Below are positions 52,585 through 61,382 of a DNA stretch of 64,000 nt, piece by piece. The position numbers and the translations under genes are program-made. Within the stretch, counting starts at the first letter, position 1; each line of letters starts with the position of its first letter. The notes below the pieces were generated by a model, which was not told the origin of the DNA, ran no database searches, and saw nothing but the letters and a program-made list of their open reading frames with translations. The stretch spans positions 62,001-126,000 of the forward strand of contig NZ_JAGENB010000009.1 in assembly GCF_019991125.1 (NCBI RefSeq). The letters are read 5' to 3'. The stretch comes from Phyllobacterium calauticae. GTDB taxonomy: Bacteria; Pseudomonadota; Alphaproteobacteria; Rhizobiales; Rhizobiaceae.

Positions 52585-52809
52585 ATGTCCAGCAACAGCA
52601 TATTGAAGCAGATCGTGAACGACATTGAGAGCGTTGAGGAAACGATTAAGGACCTAAATGACGAAAAGTCTGGGAAGTACAAGGAAGCAAAGTCCAAGGG
52701 CTACGACGTCAAAGCCTTGCGGCGCGTGATCGCCATCCGGCGCAAGGGCATCGAAAAGCACGAAGAGGAAGAAAACACGGTCGGCCTGTATCTGGCGGAG
52801 TTGGGCTGA
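52585..52809 (+). CDS. GapR-like (DUF2312) DNA-binding protein
   Basis: 74 residues. The central YKEAKSKGYDVKALRRVIAIRRK is the DUF2312/GapR signature; the rest is helical and charged. GapR proteins bind overtwisted AT-rich DNA. Plasmid copies are frequent near transfer genes. AAAGACA rather than a strong Shine-Dalgarno precedes the ATG. Confidence 0.88.
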   Translation: MSSNSILKQIVNDIESVEETIKDLNDEKSGKYKEAKSKGYDVKALRRVIAIRRKGIEKHEEEENTVGLYLAELG

Positions 52810-53021
52810 TGGACGAAGAACCGGCACCCAGCACCCGCCAGCTCTATCTGGATGGCCTGCAGGCCCGGGCGAAGCAGCACGGCAACGAATATGCTCTTCA
52901 GGCTGCGGCTACCACCATGGCGAACCTGTTGGCGATGACCAGCAAGGCAATGTATCGCCTGTCGAACCCGCCGCTGTTTTTGCCACCGGAAACACCACCG
53001 ACGAAACGGAAGAAGCCCTGA
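52809..53021 (+). CDS. Small hypothetical protein coupled to GapR-like gene
   Basis: 70 residues; the ATG overlaps the previous stop (TGATG). Helical N-terminal half (TRQLYLDGLQARAKQHGNEYALQAAATTM) and a basic Pro-rich end. No family known. Confidence 0.7.
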   Translation: MDEEPAPSTRQLYLDGLQARAKQHGNEYALQAAATTMANLLAMTSKAMYRLSNPPLFLPPETPPTKRKKP

Positions 53022-53022
53022 G

Positions 53023-53421
53023 ATGGCTGTGATGACGAAGATCGTCATCTATGGCGGCACCGGCAGCGGCAAGTACGTGCTTGCGCTTCAAATGAAGCAG
53101 GACAATCCGATGCTTGGTGAGCCTGTATTGATCCGGTCGCCATCGGATCTGCGACCGTTTTTAAGTTCGCCAGATGCCGGGATCGGCATCGTGCACGCAT
53201 TGAGCGTACAGCACATAATCTCGAAAAGCCGAACGATGGATCTCGGGCCCGTACTGTTCGTTGCCGCGCCCGCAGAGGCTGAGGCATGGGGCGAGGATCT
53301 GTCGAGCGATGCGGCGGCATGGGACTGGCTGACAGGGGTCAATCTATCAGCAGTCACTGACAGCGCCGACTTCCTGGATGCGAACAGCGGCATTGAGGCG
53401 TGCACCCAACCGCTTGACTGA
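53023..53421 (+). CDS. P-loop-like protein with a variant Walker A
   Basis: 132 residues. Near the start, KIVIYGGTGSGKYVLALQM resembles a Walker A loop, but the Ser/Thr after Lys is Tyr. The rest (IGIVHALSVQHIISKSRTMD; VLFVAAPAEAEAWG) fits a small alpha/beta fold. It may bind but not hydrolyse a nucleotide. One bp after the previous gene, so part of the ParA-GapR operon. Confidence 0.7.
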   Translation: MAVMTKIVIYGGTGSGKYVLALQMKQDNPMLGEPVLIRSPSDLRPFLSSPDAGIGIVHALSVQHIISKSRTMDLGPVLFVAAPAEAEAWGEDLSSDAAAWDWLTGVNLSAVTDSADFLDANSGIEACTQPLD

Positions 53422-53526
53422 GGTCAAGTGACAATAGATTGAATAATCACTGATTGAAGGCAGCCACTTAATATTATTGTTTAATATCAATCGGTTAATT
53501 CCATAACAAAGGTTATGTGATTTTTG

Positions 53527-53656
53527 GCAGACCGGGAGTGAGTCAATAGCAAAGGCCCCGGCTGCATTGGCTGCCGGGGCCTGTTGACCGAAACCGCGGG
53601 AGAGACGCGAGCTTCGGTGAAAACGGGCAGGAGCGGGTTCGATACCCGCGATCTGC
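53527..53656. other. Cluster of strong hairpins between convergent genes
   Basis: Three stems in 130 bp: AGGCCCCGGC/GCCGGGGCCT (53553-53582, extended by GTCAA/TTGAC), ACCGAA/TTCGGT with an inner CGCG/CGCG, and GCGGG-TTCGATA-CCCGC (a T-arm-like hairpin) framed by GCAG/CTGC. It could act as a double terminator for the two converging units or be a small structured RNA. No T-run is present. Confidence 0.5.
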
Positions 53657-53695
53657 ACGAGGGCGGGCGCCGTTGCCAGGAGGCATCGCCTCTGC

Positions 53696-54124
53696 TTAAC
53701 TGGTTCTGTCGATCCTGCCTTTCGCCGATTGCAACAGTGGCCGCAAGGCGCGCTGTATTTCGAGCAGGAACTTATCGCTGAAGCGACCTTGCGGCTCTTG
53801 GCCGGGATCAAAATGATAGGATCGCTCGGCCACGTCGTAATTGTATTCACTGATGGTCAGCCACGCCCGTTTATGCTCCCGCAGCCCTGCCCGTCTTATC
53901 TCAAGCGCAGGAATTTCTATGGCGGCTTGTTCGTCCTGTGGCGATGTCCCGGAGATTGCCAAGATAACCAGATGGGTCAGATTCTGGCGAGGATCACGGA
54001 ACGCCATGGCGAGACAAACGGGTCGGTTTTTTTCACCGTGCTCACGGCCTTTCTCTGATTGCCAGCGCCACAGATATGGATAGCGGACGATTGATCCGCT
54101 GCTGTAGCGGGATTGGTCACTCAT
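53696..54124 (-). CDS. MazF/PemK-like toxin candidate
   Basis: 142 residues. The start GSIVRYPYLWRWQSEKGREHGEKNRPVCLAMAF has the pattern of MazF/PemK-type ribonucleases, with conserved RP after a basic loop. Its start overlaps the antitoxin end by 8 bp, antitoxin first, the standard order. A stabilising post-segregational role is likely. The toxin family is a moderate call. Confidence 0.7.
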   Translation of the reverse strand: MSDQSRYSSGSIVRYPYLWRWQSEKGREHGEKNRPVCLAMAFRDPRQNLTHLVILAISGTSPQDEQAAIEIPALEIRRAGLREHKRAWLTISEYNYDVAERSYHFDPGQEPQGRFSDKFLLEIQRALRPLLQSAKGRIDRTS

Positions 54125-54380
54125 CGGTCTTGGCCTCTAGATCGGCGATTTGGCTGTTCAGGCCGTTCAGCAGCACTTCTGCCAAGTCAGCAGGCGTCTC
54201 TCCCAAGGCGAAAACGCGGCGCGGATCAGCACTGTCCATCATGCGTTCAAATGCCTCCTTGGAGAGAACAACGACAGTGTCCCGGCCATGTTTCGTGAGC
54301 ACGATAGGTTCCTTTTGGGCCTGATCATGAAACCGGCCAAAATGGCGGATAAATTCAGCAGTCGATACTTTCATGGCCAT
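54117..54380 (-). CDS. Phd/YefM-type antitoxin
   Basis: 87 residues. Phd/YefM N-terminal DNA-binding domain (MKVSTAEFIRHFGRFHDQAQKEPIVLTKHGRDTVVVLSKEAFERM) and a flexible acidic C-terminus that would wrap the toxin. It should repress its own promoter. First gene of the pair. Confidence 0.9.
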   Translation of the reverse strand: MAMKVSTAEFIRHFGRFHDQAQKEPIVLTKHGRDTVVVLSKEAFERMMDSADPRRVFALGETPADLAEVLLNGLNSQIADLEAKTDE

Positions 54381-54479
54381 GTCGTCCTCCTATTCTGTAT
54401 TTTCTGTATAATACAGAATATCGCAATTCGTTCAACAATAATCGGCAACGAATGGGCGGCTTGCGCCGCCCCTCGCCGG

Positions 54480-56450
54480 TTATTCCGCTGCCTGTTCGAA
54501 ATCGTCCACGTCGAAGCTATCTGTCTCAGACGGATCGATATCGCCATCATCTTCGATGTCGTCGATGCTTTCCAGATCGGCAACATTGTTGGCGTTTGGC
54601 AGCTCGATGCGCACATATTTTGGCAACCAGTTGGTATCCTTGACCAGACGTTCAGCAATGATAACCGCTTCCGCCTTCTTCTTGGCGCTGGCAACGGCGC
54701 TTGCCGCCTGTTCTCCAGCCGCTTCCGTCACCGCCACTTGAATGCTGTTGCGGTTAAGATGTTTGAAGCAGCTTTCTGCTGTCGGTTCGTACCAATCTGC
54801 CACATCGATCTTGAGAGCGTCCGCCAGCCGGTGGCCATGTGCCACTGCATTGCTGTTGGATGCGTGCTTGAGCACAACCACATTGACCGCCTGTGCGGCG
54901 GCAAAGGCCAGAAGATCGAGCAGCTGCTCAGTTGATTGTTCAAGGCACCATGTCCAAAGCGCGTCTGGGCTGCCCGGAATGGTTTCACCGATCTGGCTGG
55001 CCCGATTGTTGACGGCATCGAGGGCAATACTGCCGCCAGTCATTTCAACACGCTTGTCAATGGCCTCGAAGTCCAAGGAGAGTTTGAGGCACGTTTGCGC
55101 GTCATAACGAGTGGTGCCATCAAGTTTCATCATCAGGGCATGCACAGTCGCCGCAAGCGCAACATGGGCATTGTTCATGAGTTCAGCGCGCAGGATCGCG
55201 GTTTTCTGTGCCGACAGGCTTTCGATCAGCGTGGCCGGATAGACGATTTCGGCCTTGGTGACTGCCTTGTCGTCATCATGCGATGTTTCATTATCGTTAT
55301 CGCTACCGCCTTTGCTGGCCTGATCGTCGCGGGGTATGAAACCACGCTCGATGCGTGGCTTTCCCTGATAGTCCAGAGAAATGAACACCGTGCCCGTCAC
55401 AATAAAATCTGGCGCATAGACAGAGGTTCTATCATTGAGAGCGTCGATCATTGCCACCAGTTCATCGGCTCTGGCTTCCGCATCATCATCCGCCTCGCCG
55501 CTTTCAATCAATTCCTCGAGTACGTCATATTCATCCTGCATCTGGTCGCGGGTGGCCAGTTCTTCAACTGTGAGGGGCACGCGTTGCGGAAAGTAGCGCT
55601 GCATATGCGAGGTATGAGCGTGATCATATTCCGGAATGATGTCCACATTGGCCCAGCCTTCCGCTTTCACCTCTTCCACAATGGCCTGCAGCTTTTCGGC
55701 AACCATGTTTTCCAATTTGACGGCATCAAGGACAAAACCGCTGTCGGGCTTGTCAAAGAGGTCACGACGAACCGGTCCACCCGCTGTTTCATAGGCGCTG
55801 AGGCCGCCGACGAAGAGCACTCGCTTGTCGGTCGCGGAAATTGCTGCATTGGATAGCATGCGGCGGATGGAATAGCTTTCCCTGTTCCAGCTTGGCAGTT
55901 CCTTCCATACCCGTTCCTGTTCGGCATGGTCATCGCTGACGGTGAAGGCTTTCAGCTGATCGAAAGTGATTTCCTCGTCACGATACAGCTGCAAGATTGC
56001 GGGCGAGACTCTTGCCAGTGCTAGCCGCTGCTTGACGTGATGTTCGGTCTTGCCGAAACGGGCGGCAATATCGGCAATCGATTTTCCTTCCTCGACCAAT
56101 TTCGAGAAGGCGAATAGAGCGTCGACGGGATGCATATCGGTGCGAACGAGGTTTTCCGCCAGACTGATTTCCGTGGCTTCCTCGGCTGTGCGCACGATGC
56201 AGCGAATGCCGTGGTTCTTCTTGATGTCGCCGTTGGCGGCCAGCAGCTTGAAACCTGCCCATCGGGTGCCACCGGCTGTTACAAGATAATGGCCTTTCTT
56301 CTCGCCTTCCCTGACAACGAGGTTCTGAATGAGGCCCTTGCCTTTCAGGCTCGCCGCCATTTCTTCAATGGATTCATTGGTGCGGGTCTTGCGGGCATTG
56401 TTCGGGTCAAGGTCCAGCTTGTCGAGCGCGATGATGATGGTATCTGTCAT
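54480..56450 (-). CDS. Large ParB-like protein
   Basis: 656 residues from the ATG at 56450, with AGGAGAGA upstream. ParB N-terminal domain (about 5-100: LDLDPNNARKTRTNESIEEMAASLKGKGLIQNLVVRE; SLAENLVRTDMHPVDALFAF) and HTH (about 120-150). The long C-terminal part is acidic and helical without a known fold. Such 600-700 residue ParB-like proteins are common on alphaproteobacterial plasmids and probably act as regulators or nucleases rather than as RepB. The structured repeat copy at 56500 sits in its leader. Confidence 0.88.
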   Translation of the reverse strand: MTDTIIIALDKLDLDPNNARKTRTNESIEEMAASLKGKGLIQNLVVREGEKKGHYLVTAGGTRWAGFKLLAANGDIKKNHGIRCIVRTAEEATEISLAENLVRTDMHPVDALFAFSKLVEEGKSIADIAARFGKTEHHVKQRLALARVSPAILQLYRDEEITFDQLKAFTVSDDHAEQERVWKELPSWNRESYSIRRMLSNAAISATDKRVLFVGGLSAYETAGGPVRRDLFDKPDSGFVLDAVKLENMVAEKLQAIVEEVKAEGWANVDIIPEYDHAHTSHMQRYFPQRVPLTVEELATRDQMQDEYDVLEELIESGEADDDAEARADELVAMIDALNDRTSVYAPDFIVTGTVFISLDYQGKPRIERGFIPRDDQASKGGSDNDNETSHDDDKAVTKAEIVYPATLIESLSAQKTAILRAELMNNAHVALAATVHALMMKLDGTTRYDAQTCLKLSLDFEAIDKRVEMTGGSIALDAVNNRASQIGETIPGSPDALWTWCLEQSTEQLLDLLAFAAAQAVNVVVLKHASNSNAVAHGHRLADALKIDVADWYEPTAESCFKHLNRNSIQVAVTEAAGEQAASAVASAKKKAEAVIIAERLVKDTNWLPKYVRIELPNANNVADLESIDDIEDDGDIDPSETDSFDVDDFEQAAE

Positions 56451-57101
56451 TTGGAAATCTCTCCTTTTCCGGTTGTCCGCCAAATGGTCGGCGGGCAGAG
56501 GCCCTCGCCTCTGTCCCTGCCGCGTCGCAAGCAAGACACGGGGGTAAGGGGGGCAAGCGGAAAACCGGGAGGGGTCTCCCCCTCCGATCGCAGAGAGGAC
56601 AAGGCCGGAACGGCCGCAGGTCTGCACAAACGAAGCGTGAGCGCAGTGCGGAAGATGGGGGATACCCGGTTTTGCGCTTGCAGGGGGTAGGGGCCGGTCG
56701 GCCCCTCTGCCCCTCTCACCTTCGTCAAAAAATAAAGTGCGGCCGGCGTTCCGGCTGCTCATCCTTGGTCAGGCACGAGGCGAAGCCGCGTTGATCGTCG
56801 GACGCTGTAGGTTAGCCGAGTGCCGGTTCTATACGACTGATGGCTTGCGGTGTCTTTGCCCCGCTGCTGCCAAGGGTGCAGCGCCCGCGAAAGCGATCGT
56901 GACCGGTATCGGACGAGACAACATTGTTGGCTCGGTGCCGTAGGCATAGAGCGCGGCCGCAGAGCGGTTCGCCTTATAGCCTCAAGGATCTTACCAAGGC
57001 AGAATTTTCATGATGGAGAAAAGCACTCGCCTACCCTACGGCGCCATTGAAAGCGCGGGCCGGCTCGTGCCGCAGCTACGCTGCAGGGCATCTCTGGATG
57101 A
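56451..57101. other. Leader region of the ParB-like gene
   Basis: Holds structured repeat copy A (56500-56724) and then about 370 bp with no gene or clear motif. Confidence 0.55.
56500..56724. repeat. Structured repeat, copy A
   Basis: About 225 bp similar to 63588-63807 in the same orientation, including an identical 33-bp core (56595-56627). A 17-position outer stem (56553-56569 with 56665-56681, one mismatch) encloses small hairpins: GGGG-TCT-CCCC, GGCCG-GAA-CGGCC and CTGC/GCAG. A second, two-part hairpin follows (AGGGG 56682-56686 with CCCCT 56710-56714; AGGGGCCG with CGGCCCCT inside). Confidence 0.8.
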
Positions 57102-57281
57102 TCAGAGTGAGCAGGATCCGGCGCGGCAATACATGCGCTTCATGGCCGCGTCTGCCTCGGCCTGGCTCAATCGCTTCTGAGCTTCCTCGATCGTCGGGCA
57201 ATCACCGCCGTAGCCTTCTCGAGTACGAGGATCTATCACGCGCCATCCGCCGGACTTGGAAGGTTCAATGGTGTAGGTCAT
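57102..57281 (-). CDS. Small hypothetical plasmid protein
   Basis: 59 residues from the ATG at 57281 (GAAAGGATGAGAG upstream). MTYTIEPSKSGGWRVIDPRTREGYGGDCPTIEEAQKRL suggests a compact beta-hairpin plus helix. No family known. Confidence 0.65.
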   Translation of the reverse strand: MTYTIEPSKSGGWRVIDPRTREGYGGDCPTIEEAQKRLSQAEADAAMKRMYCRAGSCSL

Positions 57282-57357
57282 GGCTCTCATCCTTTCGGGT
57301 TTCGTTGGCACTTTCAATGGAAAAAGGCCCCTTGCGGGGCCTTCGTCGCGTCAGTTC

Positions 57358-57684
57358 TCAATCCCAGGGGATGACGGCCATGAGGGTGGTGTCGTCCTGG
57401 CCCGGGTAGCGCCCGAGATTGGCATTGAGCTTGTCGTAGCCGGTGTTGACGGACAGGGTGTAGTAGGTTGTGCCCTTCGTGACACTTGTCTTTTCCCAGA
57501 TGCCGCCAATTTCGATCTTGCGGCCGCGGGGAGTCTTGGCGAAGAGCTTGAAGACAGGAGCCTTCGGGTTGTCGCTGTTCAGCTTCTCGCCGGTGATGTC
57601 GATGTCGAAGGCTACGGTGGCAATGTTTCCGGCCAGGGTATTGTCTTCGTTGATCTGGATGAAGTTTACGAGGTTGTCGGTCAT
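57358..57684 (-). CDS. DUF736 protein
   Basis: 108 residues from the ATG at 57684 with AAAGGAG upstream. It reads through the DUF736 pattern (KAPVFKLFAKTPRGRKIEIGGIWEKTS; GYDKLNANLG). Found almost only on alphaproteobacterial plasmids; the role is unknown. A long AT-rich stem with GC inserts (57811-57820 pairing with 57863-57872) lies in its leader. Confidence 0.9.
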   Translation of the reverse strand: MTDNLVNFIQINEDNTLAGNIATVAFDIDITGEKLNSDNPKAPVFKLFAKTPRGRKIEIGGIWEKTSVTKGTTYYTLSVNTGYDKLNANLGRYPGQDDTTLMAVIPWD

Positions 57685-58559
57685 CGCGTTTGCTCCTTTG
57701 TTCGCGTTGTCGATGGATACGTTCAAGAACCGGCAACAGGCCGGGATGCATCGGAACGACCGAAACGCGAGTGGAGGACGGCGGGGACGAAGCGAGGCCG
57801 CAGGCTGAGCGGATGATTTTGGAGGCGCAGCCGGCCGCGAGGAATGTCCGGAAGGACAGGGGAAAATCATTCGGTCCCGCCGTTGCTTGCCGGACAACCG
57901 GTTCTAGTCATCCATTCTCAAGACACCGCCCTGAACAAGGGCAGTTCGGCGTGATTTCGGCCCACCTCATTTCATCCGGGTCAACGACGGCAATACGCCG
58001 TACCGGTATGACCATGCCACCCTGCTGATCAACATCAGATTTCACGCAAAGAAACCAGAAGAGGCAATCCCGTATGACGGGCTCGTTACCAGCTCGTGCC
58101 AGGACATCGGGAGACCTGCAATCGGATCTACGGCGCCAGCGGAATACCCGACGACAAGTCGACGGTGCGGCCGCTATCACCCAACCTCTATCAACATCAG
58201 CTTATGCAAGCTATGCATCGCGATCTCGTGCTGCCTGGACTAGCAGGACGATACATTCCAATGGCAATGATCCGTTTGATGAAATGCTTGGCATGAAAAT
58301 CCTGCAGGGGACTTTCCAGGATCGTATCAACCGAAAATGAAAGGATGCAGCAGCGCGGCCAAGGGAAGTCCCGGACCAACATGACGGCGGATCGTGCGAG
58401 ATGCTGCAGGCGATGTCGGAATTCACATTGGCCTTTGAGAAATGCGAGCCAAGCGACCAAGGTCGCTTTCAATATTGCGGCAAGCGCCGGGAAAGGGGTC
58501 GCGAGGGGAAAAGGAACGGTTCCCCTCGCCGGGGCTTTCGGCCAGGTCACAGCCAGTAC

Positions 58560-58587
58560 TTGGAATTTCAGCGGTAAGTGTTATATT
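58560..58587 (+). promoter_or_regulatory. Promoter of the predicted sRNA
   Basis: TTGGAA (58560-58565), 16 bp, TATATT (58582-58587): a good sigma-70-type promoter pointing at the hairpins and terminator downstream. Confidence 0.55.
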
Positions 58588-58593
58588 AAGCTT

Positions 58594-58685
58594 GGAGCGT
58601 GGGGCAGGTCAAAACCCACCCCACCTTTACCTTAGGCTATCAATCGAACCCGGATCGACAGTGTCCAGCTGCTCCGGGTTCTTTT
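58594..58685 (+). ncRNA. Predicted small RNA with intrinsic terminator
   Basis: About 92 nt from 7 bp after the -10 to the T-run. First hairpin GTGGGG (58599-58604) with CCCCAC (58619-58624) around AGGTCAAAACC; a single-stranded CTTTACCTTAGG stretch; then a 9-bp terminator stem GAACCCGGA (58646-58654) with TCCGGGTTC (58673-58681) followed by TTTT. No open frame fits it. It lies between minus-strand genes and has no overlap with them. Confidence 0.55.
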
Positions 58686-58885
58686 GAATTCAAAGGTAAC
58701 AGTCACGGGTAAAAACCACATGTCTGTTTCTCCAAGTTCGAGGGCATAAGCCGTATGCCTCAGCCAGGGAGGCTCATCCCCCTGATTGCACCGGCTGGCA
58801 CGGTGCTGCTGCTTTGCCCTCAAACCTTGAATCGGTCTCTTAGCTTATCAGATCGAGTCGCTTACCAAAACGCTAACATCTGCTG

Positions 58886-59407
58886 TCATCGCGATTGTTC
58901 GGCGCCACTTTGCGGCCGGATCGCCTCCATCATTTCATCATCGGTGAGACCGTTGAGTATGGTCAGTCCAGGATTGCGCTTGATGAACAGTTGCCGCGCG
59001 GTCTGGCCGTCGGAATAAGGCGTATCGAGCTTGTCCGGGTCGAATTTGAACGTATATTGATCGGTGCCGATAATGCCGACAACCTTTTTGCGACAGGCGG
59101 CTTTGATGGTTTTGAGAAGCACGAAGCGTTCTACTTGTTCATTTGACCAGCTTTCGAGATCGGGCTGAGACATGAACGGCTCTCCCTTGAGTTGATAGCC
59201 TGTATCGCGTTTCGGCAGGGCTGCAAAATATGCCTCAACAGTCAGCCGTGCGCTATGGTCGCGCCAGTGTTGCTCGTCGCAGCCACCATGCCCGCGATTG
59301 GCTACATCGGCAACATGCTTGCCGTCCGCATAGAGCTTCGCACTGTAGGCGTAGCTATCATCGCTGAGAGCGGCGTTGTACTGAATGCTCTGCAATTCTA
59401 GTTTCAT
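58886..59407 (-). CDS. Hypothetical plasmid protein
   Basis: 173 residues from the ATG at 59407 (GGAAAAAGG upstream). N-terminal beta-rich part (YAYSAKLYADGKHVADVANRGHGGCDEQHW) and a helical C-terminus (SWSNEQVERFVLLKTIKAACRKKVVG). Fits a recurrent plasmid protein; function unknown. Confidence 0.75.
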   Translation of the reverse strand: MKLELQSIQYNAALSDDSYAYSAKLYADGKHVADVANRGHGGCDEQHWRDHSARLTVEAYFAALPKRDTGYQLKGEPFMSQPDLESWSNEQVERFVLLKTIKAACRKKVVGIIGTDQYTFKFDPDKLDTPYSDGQTARQLFIKRNPGLTILNGLTDDEMMEAIRPQSGAEQSR

Positions 59408-59460
59408 GACGTTCTGCCTTTTTCCGTTGGAGGGGACGACCGGAGAGACACGCAGCCGAC

Positions 59461-61002
59461 CTAACGGCCGTACCGGGTGCCGTTCTTCCAGACTTTGACG
59501 AAAAGCGTGTTGACGTTCGTTCCGGACGCGGAGAACGAACCTGCGGGAAGATCTTCCCATTGCGCGCTCATCTTCTGCATGAGCGCTCGGAACGCTGCTG
59601 ACTTCTTCGTCTCGCGGAACTCAGTTCCAGCAGACATGATGGCCACAAGCCAGCCGTCGTCCTTCAGGAACTTCAGTGCATGGAAGACATGATCGATGTC
59701 GCGCTCGCGGTCGAATGGCGGGTTCATGATGACAATGTCATAGAGCCCGGTTACATCGGGTGTCAGCTGCAGGAAGTCTTTCGCGTAGACACGGTTATAG
59801 ATGCCTTCAGCCTGCAAGTTTTCTGCAAGTGCGGGCTGGATCTCGACGCAATCGACGAGATTGTCGAAGCGGTATTTTTCCAGATAGTGCGATCTGCCGC
59901 CGGACCAATTGTCCAGTTCTTCGATGGAATGGACACAGCGGCGGGCAAGATTGCCGGTGCCCGCCGAAGGCTCAAGAATGCGAAGCTGCGGTGCGTCCGC
60001 GCGCTGCAGCGTTGAAATGTTCCGGAATACCCGGTCGCAAGCGCCGTCGGGCGTCGGATAGAAGCCGAACCGCTTGGCGGGCAGGTTCTTGATGTTGGCA
60101 AAAGGGTCCTCTTCCGCTTGGCTCCCGTCGCCGATGACTTCGCCATAATACTCGGCCAAGAGCTTGTTGACCTTCGCAACCAGGTCGGCGCGCTGAAACC
60201 ACAGATGCGCATTGCCGTTCATGAATCCGCGTATTTTGAAATATTCGGTTTCCACCTCGCTTTGCTGACGCTGCCAGACGCCGCGCCGGTCAAGGTCGAT
60301 GGCATAAAGCGCTGATGTGAAATCAGCTTCCGTTTGACCATCCAGCACGGCAAAGACGCGCTCGATGTCAATCAGCGTGTGGCGTATGCTGCCATAGGAA
60401 AGACGACCACTGTCATCAAACACCCGTGTCAGGATCAGACGGGAACCGATTTTGAAACCGTCATGCGAACGAAAGCGGCGATCCAGTTTCGAAAAGGCAT
60501 TGGCTATACCGCGCCGGAAAATCGTATCGGCATCAAGGGCAAACTGTTCCAGCGTTGCCATGATGTTATCGACGGTAAGAGGCGGCATGCCTTTGGCAAT
60601 CTCTTCCTCATTGACCAGTTGGCCGTCGCGGTCAACGCGATCAGGAATGTAGCGCATCTGGCTGCTGAGCTGCTCCTTGGCCTGTGTATCCATCAGACGT
60701 TGCAGGTCGGTGCGCTCGACAATCCAGCTCCATGCGTCCAGATCGGTGAGACGGCGCGCGGTGCGCAGATATTGCGCCCGCTCCGGCAGACAAACAGCAT
60801 TCCGGAAGGCTTCGACTTCTCGCGCTTCGGAATAGTTGTAGCTATTGGTTCCAGGATGACAGTTGCGCGCCATTTCGTGCGCGGCTTTTATCGCCTCGGC
60901 CGCCGCTGCGATCTTCGCATAGGCAATTTCGTAGAGTGACAAGGCCTGATCGCGATAGCGCACAATGTCCTCAATGGTGGCACGGGGCATAATCGCATTC
61001 AT
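59461..61002 (-). CDS. DUF4942-type orphan N6-adenine DNA methyltransferase
   Basis: 513 residues. The N-terminal half resembles DUF4942 (MRYIPDRVDRDGQL; IANAFSKLDRRFRSHDGFKIGSR). The C-terminal half is a methyltransferase: SAM motif ILEPSAGTGNLAR (about 340-352) and catalytic IMNPPFD (about 422-428). No restriction enzyme is nearby, so it may protect incoming DNA or regulate. The start overlaps the upstream gene (ATGA). Confidence 0.92.
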   Translation of the reverse strand: MNAIMPRATIEDIVRYRDQALSLYEIAYAKIAAAAEAIKAAHEMARNCHPGTNSYNYSEAREVEAFRNAVCLPERAQYLRTARRLTDLDAWSWIVERTDLQRLMDTQAKEQLSSQMRYIPDRVDRDGQLVNEEEIAKGMPPLTVDNIMATLEQFALDADTIFRRGIANAFSKLDRRFRSHDGFKIGSRLILTRVFDDSGRLSYGSIRHTLIDIERVFAVLDGQTEADFTSALYAIDLDRRGVWQRQQSEVETEYFKIRGFMNGNAHLWFQRADLVAKVNKLLAEYYGEVIGDGSQAEEDPFANIKNLPAKRFGFYPTPDGACDRVFRNISTLQRADAPQLRILEPSAGTGNLARRCVHSIEELDNWSGGRSHYLEKYRFDNLVDCVEIQPALAENLQAEGIYNRVYAKDFLQLTPDVTGLYDIVIMNPPFDRERDIDHVFHALKFLKDDGWLVAIMSAGTEFRETKKSAAFRALMQKMSAQWEDLPAGSFSASGTNVNTLFVKVWKNGTRYGR

Positions 61003-61382
61003 GACGGGTTTGCTTTCTTTGCTGGTATTGGTGTGTCTTTGCCCGCGAAATAGTCCGGACGCCGTGCCAGTTCCTGCTCTGCGAACATGCTGGCAAAAAG
61101 GGGCAGTTTCTTTTCAAGGCGTCGCTTCAGGTTCAGTTCACGCACTCGGCCTTTGGCCTCGATGCTCCAGCGCCGGGGTGGTGCAGGGTTCAATAATTGC
61201 CATGTCACTGCGTATCCGCCTCCGGGGACCCAGAGTGCCAGAACCTCGGGCGGACATTTGGCTCCGCGTTCGACGTCGACAGAAATCAACACGGGCTCGC
61301 CGGGGCAAGTAACGTGCGGCAGTCGCCAGATGAGTGAATAGCGAGCCATTTCGACGGATTTGGCGGGCCTTGGCTTTTTCAC
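60999..61382 (-). CDS. Hypothetical protein coupled to the methyltransferase
   Basis: 127 residues if the GTG at 61382 is used; it overlaps the stop of the upstream gene (GTGA), while an ATG at 61349 would give 116. Beta-rich (LIWRLPHVTCPGEPVLISVDVERGAKCPPEVLALWV; YAVTWQLLN) with a basic C-terminus. ATGA overlap with the methyltransferase gene. No family known. Confidence 0.75.
   Translation of the reverse strand: MKKPRPAKSVEMARYSLIWRLPHVTCPGEPVLISVDVERGAKCPPEVLALWVPGGGYAVTWQLLNPAPPRRWSIEAKGRVRELNLKRRLEKKLPLFASMFAEQELARRPDYFAGKDTPIPAKKANPS

Larger units (their letters stand above)
57685..58885. other. 1.2-kb region without protein genes
   Basis: Contains the DUF736 leader hairpin (57811-57872), a 10-bp perfect inverted repeat (58501-58510 with 58520-58529), and the predicted sRNA (58594-58685). 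Open frames here do not look like proteins. Confidence 0.6.

Noticed and set aside
53633-53657. A tRNA gene
   Set aside because: Only the T-arm-like hairpin is convincing; no D-arm or anticodon arm of normal size.
53347-53850. Minus-strand frame of 167 residues
   Set aside because: Crosses the hairpin cluster and overlaps the toxin gene in another frame; not protein-like.
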